21,890 nt of DNA from Blastomyces gilchristii SLH14081 (taxonomy: Eukaryota; Ascomycota; Eurotiomycetes; Onygenales; Ajellomycetaceae): the NCBI RefSeq assembly GCF_000003855.2, contig NW_003101654.1, forward strand, positions 390,775 through 412,664, given 5' to 3'. The position numbers and the translations under genes were made by a program. The notes under the pieces are model-generated. The model did no database searches and was not told the DNA's origin. It saw only the letters and a program-made list of their open reading frames with translations. Within the stretch, counting starts at the first letter, position 1, and the number at the start of each line of letters is the position of its first letter. Below, one piece after another: positions 8,349 to 18,189 of this stretch.

Positions 8349-10758
8349 AAGAGCATAGTTCTGATACTCTTAAGATTACTGAATTAGAAATTATCTTTGT
8401 TATATAGTAATAGTTACTAATCAATTGACAGTATATATACTGTACAAAGAAATAGATGAGTTATTCTACTAACTGTATAGATCTTTCTTTTCTTATCTTT
8501 GTTCAAATCAAACATATGATAAGTGAGTTTCTTATATATCAATTTGAAATGTAAAAAATGTAGTTAATAAGTGACTTACAGATCTCTTAATATATTCTAT
8601 TCTATATATAAAATTCTCTGCAAAAGTGATGTATTTTAGAGACAAAGCTAACAGTAGTGACAGGATTTTTTTGAAAAGATTCTTTCTCTCTGTGATACAT
8701 TTCTCTCTCTCTCTCTTCATCTGTAATAGTGAGTGCATGAGAACATCATTCTTGAGAGATAATAAGAGACTTATTCTGATATTTTCTAGTGAGTAATAAA
8801 CATCTTTGTAATGTGACTGTGATCTCTGTGACTGTTAAGAAAGCCAGGTTGAAGGCAGTAATATCAATGAGCTGCGGGAGCACTGCTCTCATTATCACAT
8901 CTTCTTCTGCTTCTCTTACAGTCATGGTGATAGTTGCTGTGTCTTGCAGTGAGATGTCATTTCTTCTGCCAGCTGATGTGTCTGCATTCAGTTCATTCCC
9001 TGCTCTTCTCACTGCTGTTGCAACACCACCCTCTTCTTCAGCCAATATAATGATATATAACCCTGTGTGATCATTCAGAGAGGAATTCAGAAAGAGCTTG
9101 ATTCTGAGAATAGTGACTCTGAGAAGCTCAATTCATAGTTTCTCTTCTACAGCACACTCAAGCCCTGCTCAGAATACTGCTGAGTTGAGTCTGCAGAATC
9201 TCACAGTTTTTTTTATCTTCTCTCTATAAGAAGGCTCTGATACAGTCTCTGACTAATACTACTACTTATCTGTACTGTATTAAGCAGCTGAAGAAGAGAA
9301 GGATTTTATATATCTATTTCTTCTCTTACTTTTATTATTTTTATTATATCTGTAATAATGACTTCTATCTCTCTATAAGTATTATCTTATAGAAAGATAT
9401 TATATCAGCTCTAATAAGAAGTTTAGATACTTAAGCAGTACAGAGTGAGAATCTCAGAGCTTTAAGTATTAATAAATTTTATTAAGACTGAGAAGATTTC
9501 TCTTACTCATCTGTAAAAGAAGATGAAAGTATAAATTTTCAAGATAAAAAAATATCTCAGAATAACTAATCTTAAAAAGAGATCAGCTGATATTACTGTT
9601 AAAAGCACTATAGAGATTAATTACTGATTAAAGAGAATCTTACTTTAATTAAAGCAGATAACTGAGATACTTTATAAGTTAATAAATTAATATTTTTATA
9701 CATTTCTTATACTCTTCTATGATATCACAGTATTAACTTCTCAGCAGATAAAGATATCAGTGTCAGAGACTTTAACAGTGAAGAATGAGTTTGATAAAAA
9801 TATAGTTATTAATAAGTAGACTTTAATTCTTCTTTTTACTTTTTCAGTGAGCTGTAACTTTATTAGAATAATAGTAATCTGCAGATTAATAATATTAATT
9901 TTTTTATTAATTTTCAATATCTCTTTTCTCTAACTGCTTTAGAAATTTTATACTTATATAGTCTTATTAAACTTCTAAAAAATTCTTTAAGAGAAAATAA
10001 AAGAAGAGTGTTATAGAGTCTATAAAACACTGACTTATCACTATAAGATTATCTTTAAAAAACTCTTTAAGAAAAATGAGAAGTCTTAAGTAGTATTTCT
10101 TACTTAATATCTCTAATATATAATAAGACAGTCTCTACTAGCTGTCTTATAGCTTGTAATCTCTTTCTCAGTATTTTTTAAATACTTAAACAGTTCTTAT
10201 AAATTCTCTGATAATAAATAATCTTCTTATTTAACAAGATATTAAAGCTTATTATAATATATTCACTTATTTAATATTTTCTTTATAAGATATTCAGTAT
10301 TACTCTTAATCTTAATATTATCTAATTAAGATAGTTCTATCTCAGAGCATTATTTTTAGAGCTTTAAATAGAAAATATAAAAAATAGAATGAATTGATTT
10401 CAATTCTGTGAATAATTTTAACTTATATATCTGCTTATTTATCACTTTTATTATTAGAAAAGATTCTAACTATCACTCACTGAGCTTTTTATATAGTCTT
10501 ATTATCTTGATATTCTTTGCTGAAAGTAGTACTTAATTCTCTATCAAGAACTTCATTAGAAGATGTTTTTAATTATAGTATTTTATCTACTACTTCTAAG
10601 TATAGTAGATGCTTTTCACTGTCTTCTTATAAATTTTATTCAAAAGTTTCAATCTTACTTTTACTTCTAATACTGAGAGATACTCTGTTTTCTATATTTA
10701 TTTAACATTCTGACTGTCTATTTCTCTCTTTAAAATATTATTCATAATATCACTGAGT
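8349..10758 (-). other. 3' part of gypsy element 1 beyond integrase, heavily mutated, with one relict open frame
   Basis: This 2.4-kb stretch belongs to the gypsy element by position. Most of it is GC-poor with stops in all frames, and I identified no domain. A less-mutated patch at about 8746-9160 holds a 99-residue minus-strand frame (start 9045, stop 8746) beginning MAEEEGGVATAVRRAGNELN. Its family is unknown. It may be a C-terminal or extra ORF of the element, or simply a patch with few stops. A 93-residue plus-strand frame overlaps it and is equally unsupported. Confidence 0.45.
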
Positions 10759-11102
10759 AATGAAGAATTATATTTATAATAAATATAGAAAGAAGATACT
10801 TTTAAGATTGTATTCTTTGTATTATTATATATGAATTCAGTAGTCAGAAGATGTTTAAGTTAATCATTCTGATAATATAAATAGAACACTCAAAGATACT
10901 ATTCTAATGTCTGATTTTAGTATTCAGTCTGATCATTGATCTGCAGATGAAATACAGTACTGAGAAAACATCTTATTATAAGATAATAGTAAAAAGCTGA
11001 TCAGTATTTACTAATAAAGAGAGATTCTTAATCTGTTATTAATAATTTCAGAGCACTGTGATTATAAATAATAATATTTAAAAACAGGTCAGTTAATTCA
11101 GA
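10759..11102 (-). pseudogene. Integrase core remnant of gypsy element 1
   Basis: One minus-strand frame, ignoring stops, reads SELTDLFLNIIIYNHSALKL, LLITD, ESLFISKY, then RCFLSTVFHLQINDQTEY, NQTLE and finally TTEFIYNNT. This follows the retroviral-type DDE integrase core between the second catalytic Asp (in ITD, retained) and the region after the catalytic Glu. At least six in-frame stops are present, mostly where Gln, Arg or Trp codons are expected. They are explained by C-to-T or G-to-A change. Confidence 0.8.
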
Positions 11103-11989
11103 GACTTTAATCTTTTTATAAGTAGAGATATATCTGATTATCTTTATAAAGTAGTTAATAATGATTAAAATTGAGTTATATTCTTTAACTCTTGTTAACT
11201 TCAGCAGATTAATTATAAAATTTATTAATAAATTCTATTATAAGTTCTTTGAAATAGACAGTAATATTAACTTACTATATTACTTATACTATAAGATCTT
11301 TATTCTTTAATAGATATTATAAGTCTTAATATACTTTTTAATATCTATCTGAAGCTTGTCTTAAATATATTTATATTTTAGAAGCTTCTCAGTCTTCTCT
11401 AACTTAAAGTACTCTGTATAAGAATTATTATAATGAATTCTTAATAACTTCTGACACACTACTCTACTATAAGAAATGAAGACTGAATTATTCAGTAGTA
11501 GAAGTTCACATTCTTCTAGTTATCAGTAACTTGATTTCTTAGTGACACTGCTCTGCTCAGAGTCTGTCTCTTTTAAGTTCAAATTAGATTCTTTCTTCTT
11601 TAACTTCTGAATTTAAGCTGTAGTAGAGATGTTCTTCTTCTATAACTTATTAATAAATTTTAAAAGTAGTCAGATTAAAAGATTGTAAACTGTTTCATTC
11701 TTTATCAATTCAATAATTATAAGATATAATATAAGAAGCTTATAATCTTCAGTGTCAGTTCTCTGCAGAGATCTGAGTTTTCTTTCATCTTCTATACTAA
11801 GTTATACAGCTGTCTCTTCAGTGTTATTTCTGAGCTTCAGAGAACTTTAATTCTCTGCAGTCAGCTTCTTCTGCAGTGATGACAGAGATTCTTTTATAGA
11901 ATTCTTCTTCATATCAATGATATTATAATTGAGCTGTTTAGATAGTATATCAGCAGAGTTAAGTTAATCTAAACAGTATTAAATATAGA

Positions 11990-13190
11990 AATTATACTCT
12001 GAAAGTAGCTTCACTCATCTGGCTTGACATTCTATCAAGCTCTTTATTGTTAAGAAGTAATATAGATTTGTATAATCAGTAAGAACTTGCACTGAGTACT
12101 TAGAACTCTGAAGATAATATTATCAGATCTTAAAGAATTTAACAACTGTTAATATCTTCTGATTATGAGTATCATATCTTCTCTATATAAGTGATAACTT
12201 CTTAAAGAAGAAGGTCACTGATCTTTATTCACAGTGTCTTATAGACTCTGTGAAAAAGTCTTCTCTTACAGATAATTCATTATCTGTTTCTTCAGAGATA
12301 ATTATTCTCTGATTCTTTTAATATTAAAAGATCTTCAGTGTCAACTGTGAAAAGATTTCACAGACTTCATTCTTAGATACATCAGTCTTATACTAAGTAA
12401 GTCAGGGTTAAAGTGATTCAGTATTATAACATCTGTGAAAGCTTGTTTCAATTCTGCAAATACCTGTGCAGTGTCTTGAGTGAGAATAAACAGTTCTATT
12501 TTTCTGTCTTTCACACTTCTCTTTAACAGATCTGTAAGAAGAACAGTAATTTATGAATATGTATAGATGAATTATCTATAGAAATTTATAAATTCTAGAA
12601 ACATCTGTATCTCATGATATGTTCACAGTATCAGTCAGTTCTCAATAACAGAGACTCAGCTTCTGTTTATTGAAATACTGTTCATCTCAATAATATAATC
12701 TAAGAAATCAATCTTCTGCATGTAGAACAAGCATTTTTCAGTATTTCCTGTCTCAAGTGACTCAACACTTCTCAAACATAAGTATCATATTCTTTCTTCA
12801 TTTTTAAGAAGATTAGAATGTTGTTCAAGTATACTATACAGAAGACATTGACAAGGCCTCATAGCATCTCATTTATATAGATCTGAAAGATGGCTGAAGT
12901 ATTACAAAGATTAAAAGATAAAATAAGATATTTAAAATTATCATACTTGATATAAAAAGTCATTTTTCAAACATCATGTTTATTAACTCTGATTCTATGA
13001 TAGATATTCTGTATATCAATCTTTGAGAACATCTTTACTTCAGATAATTAATTAATTATCTTGTTAATTAATAGTAATGAATAGTAATTCTTAACTGTCA
13101 TCTTATTAAGGTCTCTGTAGTCTACACATAGATGTAGCCTATCATTCTTCTTAAACACAAAGAGTATAGACACTTCTGTTGAACTCTTTA
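11990..13190 (-). pseudogene. Reverse transcriptase-RNase H remnant of gypsy element 1
   Basis: Reading the minus strand from 13173: VSILFVFKKNDRLHLCVDYR followed by DLNKMTVKNYY is the RT motif-1 region, with the first catalytic Asp kept. Further on, GLVNVFCIVYLNNILIF (YLNN at 12820-12831) is the catalytic YLDD box with both Asp codons turned to Asn. Near 12480-12350, VFAELKQAFTD and ILNHFNPDL mark the RT/RNase H connection. Near 12175-12010, LTDYTNLYYFLTIKSL marks RNase H. Frames are interrupted by stops. It is dead, but the domain order is clear. Confidence 0.88.
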
Positions 13191-13561
13191 ATAAATGTAT
13201 TCAGTTCTTTAATTACACTTCTTCAAGATATTTACACAGAACATTCAATTTCTTTACAGACAAGTTATAAAGAGGCTTATACAGTGCTGTTACACTGTCT
13301 TCAAGACAAATCTTATATCATATCTTGATATCAGAACACTTCACTGCTTCTCTTTTTAAAAAGACATTCTTATAATCTATAAAGAGACATCATATATATT
13401 CATCTTCAATGACAAATACTGCTGCTAATCTTGTAGTGAGAATGATGATTTCTTCATCTATTTTCAAGTCTCAATCACCTGCTACATAGTATATTAACTC
13501 AATCTTTTTCTCAAGATTCTTCTGATGAAACTCTTCAGATTTCTCTCTTACTGTCTCTTCA

Positions 13562-13573
13562 TTAGTGAGACAG
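13562..13573. repeat. Target-site duplication of SINE-like element, left copy
   Basis: TTAGTGAGACAG occurs here and, identical over 12 bp, at 14644-14655. The copies flank the (TTA)n tail on one side and the tRNA-like head on the other. Confidence 0.85.
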
Positions 13574-13905
13574 TTATTATTATTATTATTATTCTTCAAT
13601 TATAGATGTATGCAGTCAGAGACTATGACATCTATCTGAGAATCTTTAGTTCTCAGGGTTTTTTCTATATCTATAGAGTCAACTATTATACATTTATCAA
13701 TTTCAAATATGTAAAATCAGAAAATTCCAGCTCAGAATATAAAAACTGTTTATAAATTATAGTATTTCAACACCTTCTGATAGTTTGAAATCATTTGAAA
13801 ATATTATGATAAAAGAAAAGAGAATATAGTCTTAAAGATAGATATATTAAATAGATAAAGAAAAGAACAGAAGAAAATAAGTATAGTAAAGAGAGCTACA
13901 GAACA
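13574..13905 (-). repeat. LINE-shared 3' tail of the SINE-like element with (AAT)n end
   Basis: Begins on the plus strand with (TTA)n at 13574-13593, then TATAGATGTATGCAGT, TATACATTTATCAATTTC and AAAATTCCAGCTCAGAATAT. All of these recur in the same order and spacing at 17594-17945. Differences between the two copies are mostly C/T and G/A. Confidence 0.9.
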
Positions 13906-14547
13906 AGATCTCTGCAGTTTATATCTTAAGCTATATACATATTTTAACACTCTATATAACTGACTGCTGTCTCTGTTCTCTCAGGCTCACTTCAGGGATT
14001 ATCATTCTCTCTAAAGAGCTGCTGCTCAGCTAGCTTCTGTAACTAGCTTATTCATAAGTGAGATTCTCACTAAGAATAACATCAGAGCTACTCAATTCTA
14101 GTTAAGTCTCTAATCTTCCAGCTGTTAATCTCAGCATTTCAGTCTATCAATTGATCATCACAGTCTTGCTTACACTAATCACCTATTAAGGACATTTAGG
14201 TCTTGTCTCACCTAGGTTCTTACTAGACTCAGAGTGTTCTAATCAGATAGTTTTTAAATCTCATTCCCCAGAAGTGAGTGTCTAGAGTGAGAGAGATAAG
14301 ACCTGGCCAGTTAAGCTTGACAATAATTTGCTATTCTGCAGACACTCTAGACTCTAATCACTCTAGTACTGATCTAACTTGAAGCACCTGAGGGGCTGTT
14401 AACCCTAAGATCAGTGAGAATTAGTGCTTAGGGACTCTCAGAATGGACATCTTAAGCTTGACAATGATTCACTATAGTGCACCCGGGGGCCCCTGGTACT
14501 GTTTTATGACTTAACAGTGGAAGCTGTGGTTAAGATGGCTCTCACAG

Positions 14548-14643
14548 GGTTCGAACCTGCCCTCTCTTGGCATTCATTCCCCGGGGGGAAGGCCGCTAAT
14601 TGGGGCTCCATGGTAGCGTAGTTAACCACTACGCCACCGGGTC
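14548..14643 (-). ncRNA. tRNA-like SINE head with internal pol III promoter boxes
   Basis: On the minus strand TGGCGTAGTGG (14636-14626) fits the A box, and GGTTCGAACC (14557-14548) fits the B box, about 70 bp apart. GCGTA and TACGC, around the loop GTGGTTAAC, form a perfect 5-bp D-arm-like stem. The B box sits in a T-arm-like stem. The seven bases before the D-arm (GACCCGG) do not pair well with those after the T-arm (GAGAGCC), and the part between the arms is too long and GC-rich for an ordinary tRNA. I therefore read it as a tRNA-derived head, not a functional tRNA gene. Confidence 0.65.
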
Positions 14644-14655
14644 TTAGTGAGACAG
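14644..14655. repeat. Target-site duplication of SINE-like element, right copy
   Basis: TTAGTGAGACAG, identical to 13562-13573. It marks the 5' junction of the inserted element on the minus strand. Confidence 0.85.
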
Positions 14656-15120
14656 TACTGTCATACCTGAGTGACTCAGTCAATGAGAGAATTGTTTTCT
14701 CTCAATCATGAGAGATCTAGAATGATATTCTCATCTATAATATTAACTGCATGAAGAAGCAGACTGCTCTTCTTAAAGATTTCTTCTAAGTCTGTGATCA
14801 CATACTTTGCTTGAATTATGTCAAAACAGTAACATTTTCATTTCATCAGTAAATTTCACATGATCTGATAAGTCTATCTTCTTTCAACTCTTTATTAAAG
14901 AAAACAAATAGAATATGAAGTTGATATCTACTTCAGAGTTAAGTAGGCATCTCACTGATATCTTCTTATTCAGAGTATGTATTGTGATTATAATATGAAC
15001 TCAGAGACATGAGAATTATCAATTCTTCATTTCTTTCTCTTTATTATCTTTCATGAATATATTTATCAGAAGAGAAGTCAACTTTAAGAAGATATCTTCT
15101 CAGTTTCTTCTCTTCTTCAG

Positions 15121-16047
15121 CTTTTTATAATCACTGATATAGTATTCATCAGCTTCACAGTTGAAATAGAGATCTTTATCAAATCTTTTTTAACATTTCT
15201 TTGCAGTGAGTGAAGAATCAGAATACTTGAAATTCTTCTTTACTTTCTTTACACTGAAGTTATCACAGCACTGTTTAGATCTCATTATTAATTACTTAGA
15301 AGAGATCTTATTAGCCTTTTTCTCAGAGAATTGATTATTCAAATAGATCTGAGAAGTCAGGTTGACAAGCTCAGTATAATTGATTGATGAACTTTGATAT
15401 TATGATATTATTATTCACATCTTATAAGTCAGCTTTGTAAGATAAAGCTATATTTTTAATTAATTCAAATCATCAGTCAATTCCTCTCAATATTCTTTAA
15501 ATCTTATGTTGAAATTGAAAGAATTCTTATTATCTTATTAATATAATGAGTTAAATCACTGCACTACTGTGAAGCTGCAGTTATGATAATTTTTAATTTA
15601 GTTCAGTAGAAAGTTCTTGAATTCTTTCTAAGTTATAGTAGTATTAATACACTCAAGCTCTCTCTTCTTAATAATCTAAGTAGTCACAGAGATGTCTTCA
15701 AGAAGGTTAACAGTGTATATTACTCATATCTCATAAGTATTATACTGGCTCAGGTTAAGGTGGAATTTCTGTTCAAGAATACAGATAAAGCTGTGAAATT
15801 CAGACAAGATATTTCTCTTATATCTTGATAAATCTCTGATCTTAATCTCTCTATCTTTATAATAGATGTAAGTGTGTAGAGACTGTGACAGTGACAGAAC
15901 AGTTGAGAAGCTCATATCAAAATATGCAGCAGGTTCAGAAATCTCAGATTTCTGCTGAGATAGAGATGTACACACTCTAGAAGATGATGTAGTGTTTCTC
16001 TCAGAGAGTGAGGTCAGATCAGTCCCAGCACAGGTACATGAGATCAT
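15121..16047 (-). pseudogene. gag remnant of gypsy element 1
   Basis: It starts at an ATG 58 bp inside the 5' LTR and stays open to 15724. After a variable N-terminus the segment SRYKRNILSEFHSFICILEQ, then KFHLNLSQYNTYE, resembles the fungal gypsy gag capsid segment (short basic stretch, F-x-x-QL/LE-x-KF, then an N-P-x-Q-type turn). Further downstream a CCHC zinc knuckle is recognisable at 15168-15127 as YFNCEADEYYISDY. The spacing C-X2-C-X4-H-X4-C is kept, but three of the four ligands are now Tyr, each explained by one transition. Gag would coat the element's RNA in cytoplasmic particles; this copy is dead. Confidence 0.72.
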
Positions 16048-16104
16048 ATTAGTCTGTTAGAGCTCAACTGATTCAAATATGTAATCAGGTTAAGTAATTT
16101 GAAT

Positions 16105-16637
16105 TGTAATATGACAGAACTGAAGCAGTGACTAGTTGACAGCATTATATAGAGATAGTTGTTTGAGAAGCTGTATAAGTGAGCTTAACTATCTTGCTTA
16201 AATAGTGAGCTTGTAGACTACAGAGTTATTATGAGAATATCACAGATATGATACTTAGTATACTAAGAAGATTGTATAAGATATGCAGTAACTCTCATAT
16301 ATATTTCAGTAGAAGAAAACCAAATCACTGACTTCTTTGATGAGAAGTCAGTATCTAGCTATTCTATATAGATAATGAGTGAATACTCTCATCTTATTTC
16401 ATAAGTGAGAATAGCTGGAGTGATATCTCAGCAGCATCTCATTGCTAAGAAAGAGTAATCTGCTGACCTCATATAGAAGCGGGGTTCTCATATTCATCAA
16501 TCAGATCTTTCTATGATATATCTGAATGATGTCATAGAGTGGTTGGAAACCGGTTTGAACAGGATGAAATCATCCGCATGGAAGCGATGGGCCGTGTGAA
16601 ACCGCAATGGGGCCTTGGCGCGACCGGGAGCGTGACA
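16105..16637 (-). repeat. 5' LTR of gypsy element 1 (right copy)
   Basis: Aligns with 7801-8334. On the plus strand it starts TGTAATATGA, the mutated form of TGTAACGTGG. It ends GAGCGTGACA, directly followed by ATTAG. About 430 bp on its left are GC-poor and mutated; the last ~110 bp (from about 16530) keep CG, CC and GG in a sharp GC island. Transcription of the element would start in this copy. Confidence 0.93.
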
Positions 16638-16642
16638 ATTAG
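16638..16642. repeat. Target-site duplication of gypsy element 1, right copy (ATTAG)
   Basis: Identical to 7796-7800 and directly abutting the LTR end TGACA. Confidence 0.93.
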
Positions 16643-17593
16643 CTAGAATTCATGAAAGCAGTGAACAAGAATGTCACAGTATCATATCTCAATACAATAT
16701 CTGAATGTGAAGAATGATAATATTCAAATCTCTACAATTTCAATCTCACTGAGTTAATAATCAGATTCTCAATTATTATTCTCTCAAACACTCTTTTAAA
16801 CACTCTCTCAAACATGCTCTGAAACAGTCTCTTATTAAACATTTACTGTCTTTTGAAAGTAAACACTTACTTCTCAAATCAGATATTTCAGAATATTATG
16901 AAGTTTCACAATGAAAAAAGCTCTGTTTACTGAACTCTTGAAGATGAAAAAGAAAGAATTGAATACAGATAATAGCAACTTTAAATCTGCGAGTTGAAAT
17001 CTTATTATACAAACTGTTAAGTACTTAATAAGTCACATAATAATCAAAGAAGTATGTAATAATCAGTAAAAGAAAAAGAAAATGTATTTAAATATTTTAA
17101 ATATGATATAAAAATCAGATATTCAGCTGAATATACAATCACAGATATAAAACTTATATTAATATTAAAAAAATTATAAATAAGTATTTTTTTAAACATT
17201 CTAATCTTGAAATCTTTTAAAAATATAACTCTGAATTTTAAAAACTTACTGAAGAATTGTTTAATAACAGACTTATCACTGATTAGATTTTCATTAAATA
17301 TAATATAATAATATTTAAAATGAGAGAATTTTCTGTAACAGATTCAGAAACTGAAGAAAGTTCATTATTTTTTACAATAAATTTATCAGATTTCAGAAAT
17401 ATCAATCATATGAAAAAAACACTCAATATCAGAGAATATTGATATAAATATTCAAAATCTGACTACAGCTGTAAACAGTCTTGATCAGATTAATATACAG
17501 ATTAAAGTTGAAAGAGAAACTATGTGAGTTATCAAGTGATTCATGAGTGAGATGCAGAATCTACTATTAAAAAATTGAAAAATTAACAGTGAG
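16643..17593 (+). other. GC-poor sequence with a gag-like relict, probably 5' part of gypsy element 2
   Basis: About 950 bp left of the LINE. Most is mutated DNA with CTCTCAAACA-type repeats near 16785-16830. From about 17447 a plus-strand frame reads NIDINIQNLTTAVNSLDQIN followed by IQIKVERETM, then stops, which looks like a coiled-coil piece of a gag. The strand agrees with the integrase of gypsy element 2 beyond the LINE. This link is inference; I could not find its LTR or primer site. Confidence 0.35.
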
Positions 17594-17945
17594 ATTATTA
17601 TTATTATTATTATTATTATTCTTGAATTATAGATGTATGCAGTTATAGACTATAACATCTACCTGAGAACTAAAAGTTCTCAGAGTTTTTCTAATATCTA
17701 TAGAGTTAACTATTATACATTTATCAATTTCAGATATGTAAAATCAGAAAATTCCAGCTCAGAATATAAAAACTCTTCACAAATTACAGTATTTTAATAT
17801 CTTCTGATACTTTGAAACCATTTGAAAATATCATGACAAAGGAAAAGAGAATAAAGTCTTAAAGATAGACACATTAAATAAGTAGATAGAAAAGAATAAA
17901 AAAGAAAAGAAAAAATAAAGTAAAGAGAGACTATAATAAAACAAA
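17594..17945 (-). repeat. LINE 3' UTR and (AAT)n tail shared with the SINE-like element
   Basis: (ATT)n at 17594-17630, followed by sequence matching 13594-13905 in the same orientation. Homology fades near 17945, where the SINE body and the LINE become unrelated. Confidence 0.9.
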
Positions 17946-18189
17946 TTATTAAAAGATAGTATGTAGCTATTTTAACAGACTATATCTGATCAATTTTCTC
18001 CTCTTCATATTCAGATATTTCTAAATTTAGCTATTTTCTTATAGCTGCTTGAGTTTCTGATAGAAAGTCTATTAAGTATTTAATTCCTGTCTCAGTTGAG
18101 AATAAGAATCTTATATTTAATTGATTTACATCATACTTCTCTTTCAATCTGACTCTGACACTATTGTATAGTGTATAGTGTATTATAAT

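Larger units (their letters stand above)
13574..14643 (-). mobile_element. SINE-like non-autonomous retroelement with tRNA-like head and LINE-derived tail
   Basis: This 1,070-bp insertion interrupts gypsy element 1. On the minus strand it starts GACCCGGTGGCGTAGTGG with pol III-type boxes, runs through a body of unknown origin (about 13910-14530), and ends in a tail of about 330 bp that finishes in (AAT)n at 13593-13574. A 12-bp duplication flanks it. The tail matches the 3' end of the LINE at 17594-17945 almost base for base, including the simple repeat. No coding capacity is seen. The body holds two copies of TTAAGCTTGACAAT 141 bp apart (14311 and 14452). The head is nearly free of RIP-like mutation while the tail is strongly mutated. 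It is long for a SINE, so a composite or other non-autonomous LINE derivative is an alternative. Confidence 0.78.
7801..16637 (-). mobile_element. Full-length but inactive Ty3/gypsy LTR retrotransposon (gypsy element 1)
   Basis: The element is 8,837 bp, bounded by LTRs and a 5-bp duplication. The coding strand is minus: gag begins at 16047, then the CCHC knuckle near 15121-15171, RT near 13185-12750, RNase H to about 12000, and integrase at about 11102-10759. The order RT-RNase H-integrase defines Ty3/gypsy rather than copia. A 1.07-kb SINE-like insertion sits between gag and RT (13574-14643). Every domain is full of stops and of C-to-T or G-to-A replacements, including a catalytic YLDD turned into YLNN, so the copy cannot move itself. 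About 2.2 kb lies between integrase and the 3' LTR, more than most gypsy elements need. Confidence 0.95.

Noticed and set aside
8789..9070. 93-residue plus-strand open frame
   Set aside because: It lies on the non-coding strand of the gypsy element, overlaps the minus-strand frame, and is low-complexity Ser/Val.
13574..13593. Stand-alone (ATT)n microsatellite
   Set aside because: It is the end of the SINE tail, and the same repeat occupies the same position at the LINE end (17594-17630).
14548..14557. B box used on the plus strand
   Set aside because: GGTTCGAACC is a palindrome so it scores on both strands, but only the minus strand has an A box at suitable distance.
14530..14643. A functional tRNA gene
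   Set aside because: A and B boxes and a D-arm exist, but no acceptor stem pairs and the central part is too long. Flanking duplication and a LINE tail point to a SINE head.
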